A stretch of DNA of 64,000 bases from Bedellia somnulentella. Its lineage: Eukaryota > Arthropoda > Insecta > Lepidoptera > Bedelliidae. The translations under genes were made by a program, and so were the position numbers. Of this stretch, positions 49,701-57,000 are shown piece by piece. Numbering within the stretch: the stretch's first letter is position 1; the number at the start of each line of letters is the position of its first letter. Location: NCBI GenBank assembly GCA_963576735.1, contig OY755170.1, positions 20,816,875-20,880,874 on the forward strand, in the 5' to 3' direction. The notes beneath the pieces are model-generated. The model was not told the DNA's origin and made no database searches. It was given only the letters and a program-made list of their open reading frames with translations.

Positions 49701-50300
49701 ATACGGTATTAATCTATATGCCAGTTAATTTATTTCATATAGCGATGCAATCTAGGTCGTTCGTTTATAGTATAATACAATTTCAACGTAGGAATGCGAT
49801 TGGTCAACGTAGGATTGTCAGATTCCGAATAAATACAGGTAGTTGTCTCTTTAAGCATAAATTTTAAAATTGATTCATTGCGTCTTACTATAACCATAAA
49901 TTGATTAAATGATTTTTTATATAGTATATTGTACAACAAGTACAACAGTATATGGGATATATAGTAGTACTAAGGAGGCATGCTTTGGTTTCTCCGAAAG
50001 AACGCACCGAAAGTGCAATGATTATACCGATTATGGAAGATTATTTTAGATATATCGTATTTTTCTGAAATCATGGTGATACTGACTTAATAATGTACAA
50101 TAAAATTCAATTCACAGGATGGCGCAAGATTAATGGATGAAGAAAAGGTGAATGAAGCCTTAAGTACAATGACATCAGCTATTAACTCCTTCTGCAGTGT
50201 TGCTAAACCTCCTCATCGAAAAACGCATTTGGCGCAAGAATCCTTGCGCACTTGTTTCGCAGCTAGTGGCAATGTCCATATAGTATCAAACAATGAATAG
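28712..50300 (+). CDS. Smyd4: SMYD4-type SET/MYND protein, complete, 12 exons
   Basis: Exons: 28712-28915, 29497-29668, 32457-32639, 40856-41005, 42505-42584, 44062-44183, 44501-44637, 47005-47436, 47911-48094, 49095-49310, 49525-49663, 50118-50300. They join in frame to 2202 nt (733 residues plus stop), all GT-AG. Residues 1-263 are helical and TPR-like (YYWRMGLCYKG near 180). The SET domain starts at GRFAVA (264), is split by a MYND finger (C298, C301, C316, C319, C325, C329, H338, C342), carries a lysine-rich linker about 380-450, then NHECYP (546), ENYGP (578-582) and post-SET cysteines C598, C604, C606, C609. This order and length match SMYD4, a lysine methyltransferase-like family with cytoplasmic/nuclear members. 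Odd points: the usual NHSCxPN is NHECYPA here, and the introns are full of transposons. Insects often have several SMYD4 paralogues; which one this is cannot be told. Confidence 0.9.
29497..29668 (+). CDS. Smyd4: SMYD4-like exon 2
   Basis: Acceptor TTCTACAG, donor GTAAAG, leaves phase 1. Encodes LMEAITEVMSRIQ... to KAPLTG, a helical repeat resembling the first TPR helices of SMYD4 (residues 69-126). Confidence 0.9.
29985..30190 (-). repeat. RTE-tailed family B, tail-truncated copy
   Basis: In intron 2. GAATTAGAAATTCCTCAGCC to AAGCCGACACTAAATAAG; the terminal tail is missing. Confidence 0.7.
30617..31060 (-). mobile_element. Helitron 3' end with RTE tail and GC-rich patch
   Basis: CTAGTTGACCCGCGCAACTT at 30617 is a Helitron 3' terminus on the - strand. 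An RTE tail sits at 30779-30890 (CCGATTGGGGTAGGTAGAG). A GC-rich patch CCGGCCGCGGCCGCACGGCC lies at about 30999-31020. The 5' end of the Helitron was not found. Confidence 0.5.
31450..32261 (+). mobile_element. Helitron, 5'-truncated
   Basis: Third copy of the 1109-2090 family, from the (GTCT)n region to GACCGATCCATTAG before T; the CTAG end has become TTAG. Lies in intron 2, just before exon 3. Confidence 0.75.
32457..32639 (+). CDS. Smyd4: SMYD4-like exon 3, TPR-like
   Basis: Acceptor ATATGCAG, donor GTATTT, phase 1 to 1. Encodes a TPR-like pair including SEILLKIGKPTAALEDLKAA and YYWRMGLCYKG, the most recognisable TPR segment of SMYD4 proteins. Confidence 0.93.
33869..34085. mobile_element. 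PIF/Harbinger-like MITE, 217 bp
   Basis: TIRs GGGCCAGTTTTTTGATCCGT and its complement, flanked on both sides by TTA (33866-33868, 34086-34088), the 3-bp duplication typical of Harbinger elements. Inside, GATCCGTGGTTA-like motifs repeat three times. No coding. In intron 3. Confidence 0.88.
34126..34494 (+). mobile_element. tRNA-SINE family A, full copy with 12-bp duplication
   Basis: 369 bp between copies of TTATAAATACGT (34114-34125 and 34495-34506). A box TAGCCCAGTGG and B box TGTTCAAATCC fit the pol III consensus. The 3' end is CTCTGCCAACCCCTTCGGGG, ATATTCGGCGTGAACG, then GTTATG repeats. Confidence 0.93.
35760..35990 (+). repeat. Non-LTR element 3' end
   Basis: ACAGGCTATGCCTAGTGTAG through AAAATAAATATTTTTCATTT, ending in (CATTTT)n. 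No coding remains. Confidence 0.55.
36594..37350. mobile_element. Inverted-repeat element, about 180-bp arms
   Basis: TGTTGAGATACAAGCTTG near 36692 pairs with CAAGCTTGTATCTCAACA near 37233; pairing extends out to about 36594 and 37350 with small gaps and inward to AACAGTAGCA / TGCTACTGTT. ACAGGGTGTCCCAAG at 36529 may be part of the left end. No transposase seen. In intron 3. Confidence 0.75.
37352..38352 (+). pseudogene. Non-LTR retrotransposon 3' fragment
   Basis: YGPRILATSERQFQRIQNTC and RCHISPYLNSSSTLNMESRW resemble the C-terminal end of jockey/CR1-type RT proteins. The 3' UTR contains a (TA)n run and ends CATAAATAAACGAGTTATC then (TATC)n at 38352. Confidence 0.65.
37722..37755 (+). repeat. 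(TA)n microsatellite
   Basis: About 17 uninterrupted TA units within the non-LTR 3' region. Confidence 0.95.
38360..39345. other. No feature recognised (intron 3)
   Basis: AT-rich; the short open frames at 38640 and 38965 have no recognisable motif. Confidence 0.35.
39353..39640. repeat. tRNA-like element between inverted repeats
   Basis: Left: GTTCATGAAAACCTCATGTG at 39365, then AATAAAAGAATGAAAAATTT and a tRNA-like module on the - strand (ATAGCTCAATTCGCAGAGCG). Right: CGTATACCCGGATGTCGTGG, GGTTGGATCCCCGC and TTTCTTTTCTTTATTTATT in opposite orientation. In intron 3. Confidence 0.7.
40012..40100 (-). repeat. RTE 3' tail
   Basis: TACTCACGCCCTTTGTTTCC then ATCAATTGCCACTTCGCACG, the RTE terminus on the - strand. 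Confidence 0.65.
40255..40640 (-). pseudogene. RTE-family RT C-terminal fragment, second lineage
   Basis: Encodes MGLIRRLQVTQRAMERAMLG, VSLRDRIRNE, DGRWGPKVLKWRPHTGR and DLVKIAGSRWMRAAQDRSL, the C-terminal signature of a different RTE lineage from the copies at 4.4 and 46 kb. An internal deletion removes the segment between RIRNE and DGRWG. In intron 3, 200 bp before exon 4. Confidence 0.8.
40856..41005 (+). CDS. Smyd4: SMYD4-like exon 4
   Basis: Acceptor AATCGTAG, donor GTGAGC, phase 1 to 1. Encodes GEPTRAKVSFELALRLLGKD followed by charged helices (residues 187-236). It is preceded by the longest intron, about 8.2 kb, which holds at least six mobile-element relics. Confidence 0.9.
41462..41512 (+). 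repeat. Flank fragment of the tRNA-like element
   Basis: GGTTCATGAAAACCTCATGT then GGGGATTATTACTAATAAAT without the tRNA module; in intron 4. Confidence 0.7.
41918..42095 (-). repeat. Non-LTR element 3' end
   Basis: (AAT)n at 41918-41941, then AAATGTTTTTATTTGTCTCT; a 3' terminus on the - strand, followed by CAACAAGCAGATAGCTTCGC. No coding. Confidence 0.55.
42505..42584 (+). CDS. Smyd4: SMYD4-like exon 5
   Basis: Acceptor ATGTTTTAG, donor GTAAGT, phase 1 to 0. A short linker exon, 27 residues (DITVSAGPKQNMPCLSK...EEQHK), leading into the SET domain. Confidence 0.88.
42728..42795 (+). repeat. RTE fragment
   Basis: GAAAAGTGTGGTGTGAAAGA to GGAATGTTAC, identical in reading to REKCGVKDDIVRKIEKGML of the other RTE copies. 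In intron 5. Confidence 0.8.
43500..43830 (-). repeat. tRNA-like repetitive element
   Basis: GGCTTAACGTGCTTTCTGAA at 43661 and, on the - strand, TGCCTCCGTGGTCCCGCGGT then TTAAGCGCTTGGC, a tRNA-like head resembling common lepidopteran repeats. In intron 5. Family not certain. Confidence 0.45.
44062..44183 (+). CDS. Smyd4: SMYD4-like exon 6, SET start and first MYND cysteines
   Basis: Acceptor AATTTTCAG, donor GTAACT, phase 0 to 2. Encodes GRFAVANSNIKAGDIILVEN, the SAM-side N-terminal SET motif, then THCLHCFKR with the first MYND CxxC pair. Confidence 0.95.
44501..44637 (+). CDS. Smyd4: SMYD4-like exon 7, MYND finger
   Basis: Acceptor TGTTTCAG, donor GTAAGA, phase 2 to 1. Completes the MYND finger: WCNKCSGVAFCSFQCRD then YHPYEC gives the CxxC, CxxxC and HxxxC ligands. 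Confidence 0.95.
44690..44932 (-). repeat. RTE-tailed family B, full copy
   Basis: In intron 7, 50 bp after exon 7. Tail TATACTCTCGGCTATAAATC, head AAGCGGACACTACACAGG. Confidence 0.82.
45601..45668 (-). repeat. RTE 3' tail fragment, head to head with an RTE copy
   Basis: TTAGTTCCTCTTAGGGTGGG to CAAACCTCTCTAGT on the - strand, directly before the + strand RTE copy at 45669. Confidence 0.75.
45669..46650 (+). pseudogene. RTE reverse transcriptase copy with catalytic deletion
   Basis: Reads SRGVRQGCVASPWLFNLFMD, GAFIIKCLLYAEMMNIACE, VNVDKTKTMVFERQEDMTE to WRSIVSAYPNGN in at least three frames. Compared with 4349-5335 an in-frame deletion removes the DD of YADD and the residues after it. It ends TGTTGTGAGTATATGTATGT. 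In intron 7 of the SMYD4-like gene, same strand. Confidence 0.88.
47005..47436 (+). CDS. Smyd4: SMYD4-like exon 8, SET-I with basic insert
   Basis: Acceptor CTTTTTAG, donor GTATGT, phase 1 to 1, 432 nt. Begins GSGMSILSLIALRMVTQAGL, the helical segment after the MYND finger. The middle is low complexity and lysine/glutamate/asparagine-rich (about residues 380-450); the end (YLKRILMAIFLTECLKKTEF) is the conserved helix of the SET insertion. A stop follows shortly after the donor if unspliced. Confidence 0.92.
47911..48094 (+). CDS. Smyd4: SMYD4-like exon 9, SET core
   Basis: Acceptor TAATTTCAG, donor GTATTT, phase 1 to 2. Encodes helices HELYETV and the core AVGIYPTGALFNHECYPAVA. The NHSCxPN consensus reads NHECYPA. 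Confidence 0.95.
48190..48440 (+). repeat. RTE-tailed family B, full copy
   Basis: In intron 9, sense orientation. Head TGTAGTGTCGGCTTAGAATA, tail CTACCCCTTCTAGGTATTTA, CAGCCGTTAGTATATTATGT. Confidence 0.82.
48445..49085. other. Intron 9, unassigned
   Basis: No repeat or coding recognised beyond the polypyrimidine tract before exon 10. Confidence 0.4.
49095..49310 (+). CDS. Smyd4: SMYD4-like exon 10, SET end and post-SET
   Basis: Acceptor GTGTTTCAG, donor GTAAGC, phase 2 to 2. Encodes RYFDGRRIVLRC, VGEVISENYGPHF and the zinc-binding post-SET stretch CRYWFMCKCQAC. Confidence 0.95.
49525..49663 (+). CDS. Smyd4: SMYD4-like exon 11
   Basis: Acceptor CTTTCCAG, donor GTTAGT, phase 2 to 0. Encodes KCISKECPKSF and KCEKCLAEI, two more cysteine pairs typical of SMYD4 after the SET domain. 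A second AG 26 bp upstream (49498) would shift the frame, so the downstream AG is chosen. Confidence 0.9.
50118..50300 (+). CDS. Smyd4: SMYD4-like exon 12, stop
   Basis: Acceptor AATTCACAG, phase 0, stop TAG at 50298-50300. Encodes DGARLMDEEKVNEA, a short amphipathic C-terminal region ending in QESLRTCFAASGN and VSNNE. Confidence 0.92.
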   Translation, partial: DGARLMDEEKVNEALSTMTSAINSFCSVAKPPHRKTHLAQESLRTCFAASGNVHIVSNNE

Positions 50301-50313
50301 AATAGAATCATCT

Positions 50314-50319
50314 AATAAA
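50314..50319 (+). terminator. Poly(A) signal of the SMYD4-like gene
   Basis: AATAAA 14 bp after the stop, followed about 20 bp later by GCATAAAAAAA and then a GT-rich stretch (TGTCATGTTCATGTTTT). The 3' UTR would be only about 35 nt. Confidence 0.65.
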
Positions 50320-50360
50320 ACTAAAATAGAACAGCATAAAAAAATGTCATGTTCATGTTT

Positions 50361-50366
50361 TTTATT
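50361..50366 (-). terminator. Candidate poly(A) signal of the ODF2-like gene
   Basis: TTTATT on the + strand, i.e. AATAAA on the - strand, about 480 bp after the ODF2-like stop. I saw no closer AATAAA, so the 3' UTR would be about 500 nt and meet the 3' end of the convergent gene. Confidence 0.45.
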
Positions 50367-50842
50367 TCCCAAGTATTTCTCACTTAAATAGGCTATCTAT
50401 AACTATCTCAAAGAAGTTGTTAAAGCTTCGATACTAACAATTCTCGAGGGAAGTTGAAACTGGGTTCTCTCCATCTTCCCATCGCTTAGCAACAGATTTC
50501 CAACATATCTAATAACTGTTTTGACAAAATAGTAGAGTTCGACCTATTGGTTAAGCTTTTTATCGCCTGGCGTGAAGAGCTCCCACTTGTTACCCAGGCA
50601 TGGAATTAAAGTGATATAAAATACTTTATCGTGATGGACTCTTGAAACAAATGAAACAATATATAACATCAACACTCCATTCTTGTATTTTAAAAAACAT
50701 AAATTATTTCAGTACTTTGCATAACGTCTATAAATTTGATAGAAAACATAACTAATGTGACCGTAAAACTGAGTTCAAGTAACAATAGTTATAAATAAGT
50801 AAAAATTATAAAAACACTGGTTTAGTCTGCCGTTATTCACAC

Positions 50843-51037
50843 TCATCTTGTACCTATTTCTCCTTCAATGAAACTCTTGCACTTGCATGTTGGAGGTATA
50901 TCTTCCTCTTCTTTGTCTTGGTCCCATATAACTTTCTTGAGACCCACTACTTGACCTTTCAGATCTATTATCCTGAACTGAGCTTGTTCGAAGTTGTCAT
51001 TCAAACGGTTAATTTGACATTGCATGCGATGTTGAGT
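50843..51037 (-). CDS. Odf2: ODF2-like last exon with stop
   Basis: Acceptor TTATTTTCAG, stop TAG on the - strand at 50843-50845. Encodes TQHRMQCQINRLNDNFEQAQ, RIIDLKGQVVGLKKV, then an acidic and Cys-containing tail (DKEEEDIPPTCKCK). The preceding intron is about 3.6 kb. Confidence 0.85.
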   Translation of the reverse strand, partial: TQHRMQCQINRLNDNFEQAQFRIIDLKGQVVGLKKVIWDQDKEEEDIPPTCKCKSFIEGEIGTR

Positions 51038-54000
51038 CTGAAAATAATAAGTTTAATAAATATTGGCCCTACGTTCCTCAAAAAAAGCTTTTCGTTCACG
51101 TAATGGTAAGATGGAGTTCTCAACTTCAAATATAATGTTATTAGAAATATCAATACACAAGGAAAAACAATTGCTTTAGAATAAAACTAAATGTAATATT
51201 TAATGCAATACTTGGTCAAGGAACGAAGGAATACGAAACGGCGAAAAACCTACCCCCATCACGTAAGTACACTGCCCAAGCAAAACTTGGGTCCTCAGAA
51301 CACCAGGTGACAATTTCAAATTATGTTAAGATCTATTAGTACCTCTGCCGGCCCTTCGGAGATATTTGGCGTGTAAGTTTGAGTATTAACTCTTTTGGAG
51401 TTGGTAAGCGACTAAATAAAAATATTGATATTTGGTTACTAGATTCGACGACCAATTAGTTAATATTTTTCGTTATGTCATTAGTCAGATACAATATATC
51501 TTCCCTTACAAATCAAAACGAGTTAAAAACATTGTCGCGTTGTAAATCTGTGCCTGAGAGGCATAACAGTCTAACTCCGATTTTGTCGATTTTGAGTTAC
51601 CAACACCATTGTATAGTATTTGCTGAGCTCTACATGGTCGTAAAATCCTAACTCCAAAAGGAGCGATGCATCGAAAGATAGCCAATATTATAATATTGTA
51701 ATTGATAATACCAAACGAAGCAAAATATCCTATACGCCCTTACGATATTATGATTTAATTCATTAACTTGCATTATAGTTTAAGTGAGGAGTTAGATTAT
51801 TATGCCGTTAGAATTTTGTGTTCCGCCGATGTCATATCTGAATACTATAAATAAGAGCGCGGGAGTTACGTGAGTTTTCTAAACCGTTCTGATTATGGTG
51901 AGATTATTAGCACAATTATATTAAAAGCTATACTTAAATAATTGATATCTTTTAAATATCATTACAAGTTTTAATACTATTATTTCGTATACCTATAAAT
52001 TAATAAATTGCGATACCAATGTCTCGCGGCGGGCGACACCAGCGCTAGTTAGCTAGTTTTTCTGTTAGATCCATTTTTATTTCGAAAGTACCTATAAAAT
52101 AGGTACCACCTATAGATTTTGTACACACTTACTTTTCCAAGTGTAATGGTTATACCTACTCAGTTTTGCAGGCCAATGTAGTTAATTAGATATTGCTAGC
52201 TACAATGCTTTCAAATCTACCGTTTTATAAGTCCAAAAAAATAATTATACTTAAGTAATACATACATACAAACATAACGTATTCCTACGGCTGTAAATCC
52301 CTAGAAAGGGTAGCCAGAGCTAAGGAATTAGGAATTCTTCAGCCGCTTTTGGAAAGTTGAGTGGGTAAAAGATGGTAAAATTAAGGTTGTTGGTGATGGG
52401 CTTCCAGCCTCATCGCACAAAAACCCCTTAAAAGTCCCCATACAATTAGTCGCCCCTTATGTACACTCACCGGAAGAAGTAGAGTAGTGTTATTCCAAGC
52501 CGCCAGTACACAGCTTACTAACAAGTAATACTTTACAATAATTATAGCACATGGGGATAACATGTTGAAAAATTATGCAAGAGTATACACTCATATCTTT
52601 GGTCTTTTACGTACAGGCTCGGCTCAGGATCGGAGTCCATCTCCATTCACAGAGGCTCAAAAAGCATTCCTGGAGAGATATAAAAACAATGAGGTGTTGT
52701 AATTGAGGCTTGCATTGAAGACATGCGAAAAAATAGCCCTGTGCTATTTGTCTCAGATGATTCATTAGATGTTTTGTCAGATTCTTCCAAAAAAATATCT
52801 ATAGTTGAACGCAAGCATTATGTTATGCATTCACCATCAACTCACCAGCGTGACAATACTCAAAATTTTGACATTGCTGTTCCACGTGACTGGAAAAAAT
52901 TTGTAAGGATCTGTAAAAGCAAGAACCCTTTAATTGTTCACGAAATGGATATTCAAAACATTGTCAATTGAGGCTTGCATTGAAGACATGCGAAAAAATA
53001 GCCCTGTGCTATTTGTCTCAGATGATTCATTAGATGTTTTGTCAGATTCTTCCAAAAAAATATCTATAGTTGAACCCAAGCATTATGTTATGCATTCACC
53101 ATCAACTCACCAGCGTGACAATACTCAAAATTTTGACATTGCTGTTCCACGTGACTGGAAAAAATTTGTAAGGATCTGTAAAAGCAAGAACCTTTTAATT
53201 GTTCACGAAATGGATATTCAAAACATTGTCAACATCAAAATGTTATCCAATCAATTTTGCCAACGTCGAAAAACATCGGGAAATGAGCAGTTCTTGATTT
53301 CACAATACGTTTGGCTCCAAGCTAGAAAAGACTACAATGGAATTCTTTTCTACAAAAATGCGTTTGAAAATAAAGATCTTGTACAGATTAATCTGAAAAG
53401 AAACATGAGACAGCAACTTGTCTTGCCGTCAAAATTGCCAACAGTGTCATACGCTTAACCCCATCAGTCTTCAAATATACTAAGACTTAGTGACACCAAC
53501 TCAGTGGATAGAAAACCCTGACCTAAAAACTATTATATCGAACTTCCTTATGCCCAAAAGCCTGATATGACCGAGGAAACACAATAAAATTAATCAGGGG
53601 TATAATAATTGATACAGAATAAGCATTGTTTTTTTTAAAGAAGAAATTAATTTTTTGTTTTGTTTATTTAGAGTTATTTGATATTTTTAAAAAAGTTCAG
53701 TATTACTACAATTTGTAAGTGTTTTGTTCGAGCATTTTGCGTTAAATGCCTTTACAGATCTGATTATTGAAAACCTCTCAGAGGCATAATATTGTATGTG
53801 ATCATGTTTTTTTTTAAAACTATATGTCTTATGAAAATGGACCATACAGAAAAATCAATATATATTTAATAAAAACTTAACTAAAGGAACTTACTTAATC
53901 AAGACTGACTTGTTATATAAAATTTTTTTTTTTATTAATAAGAGATATCTCAAAGTTTGACATGGTAAATTTGGTCGAAAAATGTCTCTCCTGTAAAATC

Positions 54001-57000
54001 AGGTTTCGGGAGTTAGATTGTTATGCCTCTCAGGCACAGAAATTAATTTTATAAAATAACTCTTACAATCTAATCTGTTGTAAAGACAAAGTAATCTAAA
54101 ATGTTTGTTGTGAAACGATTTAATAAAGGATTTAATTGTTGCAAAGATGAAATAATACCAACCAGCTCTAAAACTAAACGAGGTCATAAAAGAGAATGGC
54201 AGAAATGTACGTTTTCTATTTTAATTGAAATTTGTCATCTACCGTCGTCCACTATTGACATTTGCACCCATACACTTTGGCTTTTATTGGATTCATGTTA
54301 TATGTGTTTAAGGGAGTTACGGTACAGATTCAGTTTATTATTTAATATTGTCAATAAAATAACAAATAAAATTCCTGATGAATGGGTGTATGTAACATTT
54401 GTTTGCAACGGTTTTATTTATAGCGTAATCGTTTTAAAGAAACGAAAATTTCACAACAGCAGACCAATTTTAGATTAATCATTTATGTAATTTATGGAAT
54501 ATATTTCTTTTAACTTCATTATAAGTTGTCACATATTATCAATGTACAGTGTCAATAACGAAATATATACATATATCAGTTTTATAAGGTGATGTAATGG
54601 CGCGTCATTTACATCGACCAATTATTAAGTATTATTAATTGAGGGCCCACCTCTTCACGCTGTTTATCAGCGTTGGCTTTCTGCGCCTTCACCGCTGCGA
54701 GTTGGCGTTCTAATTCGGCTACAGTAGTCTGCAAACACCTAAGGAACAAAAATATATATTAATTAACTGTATAGCTGTATAGTATCAGCTTAGAAAAACA
54801 TAACCTATTTCTCCACGCAAATGCATTAAGTGGTGGCTTAGGGTATAGGAGCTTATTAAGGAATTGTCGGGTGATGCGTTTTGGGAACGATCACCGACGA
54901 GATGTAAATTTTACAATACCCTCACATCCCCACTCAACTTCCAAAAGTAACTGTAGAATTTATTATAATGACTCTTATTACGATTTAAAGCCATGAATTT
55001 GTGTATGAATGTAATTTAAATGTCGTTAAAAATGCTCACTAATTGGAGTAAAAAAAATTCCTGCATAACTCTAGAACTGAAATGAAAAAATTGTTGCAAT
55101 ATTTTACTATTATATTATACTGTACACTATAAATTTCTGTAATTATTAAATTACAACAAATAAACTGTACCATGAACAAACTCTTAAAAAATGTTTAAAG
55201 CAATACTTACTTGCGCATGGTCTCGTTCCTCTCACTAGCTCTCTGCAACGCTCTAGCTGCTTCATCTCTAGCGCGATCTAATTCTCCTCCGAGCTGAGCA
55301 CACTCGTGGAACTTCTCTTGAAGACGCCTATCAGTTACAAGAACGTGTTCTTCCATACGTATCACTTGCGCTCTGTAAACAAACGATTCTTGATAACTTG
55401 AAATATGGTTAACATTAAATAGTAAACTTAGTCTGTATTTTAGTCTCTAAACTTAAACACAGGCTAAAGCTAAGGCTAAGGCTAATATTAGAGTTAACGA
55501 AAGTTAAAGCAAGTAATACTGACTTGAGTCTCTCGATTTCTTGTTTACTCGCAGTAGCCGCTTCAGCCATTTGCGATATTCTCTGGTTCAAGAGGTTTAT
55601 TTGCTTGTCTGCATCTCCTTTGGTGTCTGGTTTCTCAGGAGCTCTGCTTGCCGCATGCAGCAATACATGGACCTAAATCATAATGGTTTTTTTTGGAATT
55701 TAGTAATTACTTTTATATCAAGTTCGATTTGCGTTGGTTAATTTATAAAACTTAATGCGCGATAAACTGTAACTAAATCATTTCTATTCAGGATAGGCTC
55801 AAGGCCACGGATGGAGAAATATAAATTGACTGTGATGATTTTGAAAGACTTTGTAATTGTATTCTTTTCATTTTGCATCAGTCATTGAATGTAATGAGCT
55901 GTATTTTCCAAGGCTAATATGGTATTCACATTTCAATAAAAATACCAAAAATCAAAACAAACATATCTGTGCGGCTATGATAGGTATTTTTAAAACCGCA
56001 ATAATTTATCCAATATAATCTTCGTTTTAGAAAATCTTCCTTTTCTTTTGAAAATGACGCGAGGAAATTGTTCCAACTAGAGCATATACTATATTGTTGA
56101 TTTCAATTTAGATATTTTAATTTACCTTCTCTCTTGCGCAATTTAGTTCTCTTGCTAACTGTTCTGCATTGTGTTCAGCTATTGCTTGTGACTGCTGAGC
56201 ATCTTTCAATCGCATTTGAGTTGCCTTCAACAAATCAGGCAGAGGTGCCAACTCTTGCAACTTCTCTTGAAATTTAATCTATAAAATGATATAAGCCATA
56301 TTAGATACCATAGGATATAATTTAATCATATTAATGAACTTATCAATCATTACCTTAACTTTCTGAATTTCCAAATTTATTTGTTCACTTATTCTGGTGT
56401 TGTCCATATCCATCATGTCCATTTGTTTCTTCTGTTCTTCGACCAATTGTTGAGCTTGCAAATACTAATAACAAAAACATTATTAATTACCAGATATATT
56501 ATGTTACAAACATATACATAAGCCATTAGTTCCCATTGGAGTATGAAGAGATTATCAATCGCCTCTTTTATCTATCATGGCAAACCTTCTGTTCTAAGAG
56601 GCTGTGAACAGCAGACTGTATGTATTTTACCAAATCGGTGATATTTTGGTCAGAGACGTTCCTATAGCGTTTTAATGATGATCAAGTGGTCTTATATGTC
56701 TTTCTTATGTATTGACATATGTCTTATTGTATCTTTACTGAATAAACTCAACTATAGATACCCAATATGGAATCGGCAATCACTAAGCCCAGCGGAGGTA
56801 GCTATGACGTCATTCAGGTAAGAGAGGTACCATAATTTTACCAAATTTGCAAGAATTTTACCAAAGCTGCCGTTTGGTCACAATAACGAATTTAATAAAT
56901 ATAGTAAAAAAAATGAATGGCAGAGGATTGCTTTGGTTTGAAGCTCGTGGCTGACGCTTTTGAAAATTTAGAAAAAAACACAAAAGTTATTTAACTAATC

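Larger units (their letters stand above)
51547..54041. mobile_element. Candidate DNA transposon with about 34-bp TIRs
   Basis: TCTGTGCCTGAGAGGCATAA then CARTCTAACTCC at 51547-51580 is the complement of 54006-54041. A related GGAGTTAGATTATTATGCC lies at 51788, so a shorter element (51547-51811) is also possible. The interior holds a coding-like stretch on the + strand (52617-53458) and a later family B insertion. No target duplication is clear. Confidence 0.45.

Noticed and set aside
54101..54478. 125-residue frame as a real gene
   Set aside because: Listed only as doubtful: no domain, no gene context, opposite strand within an intron.
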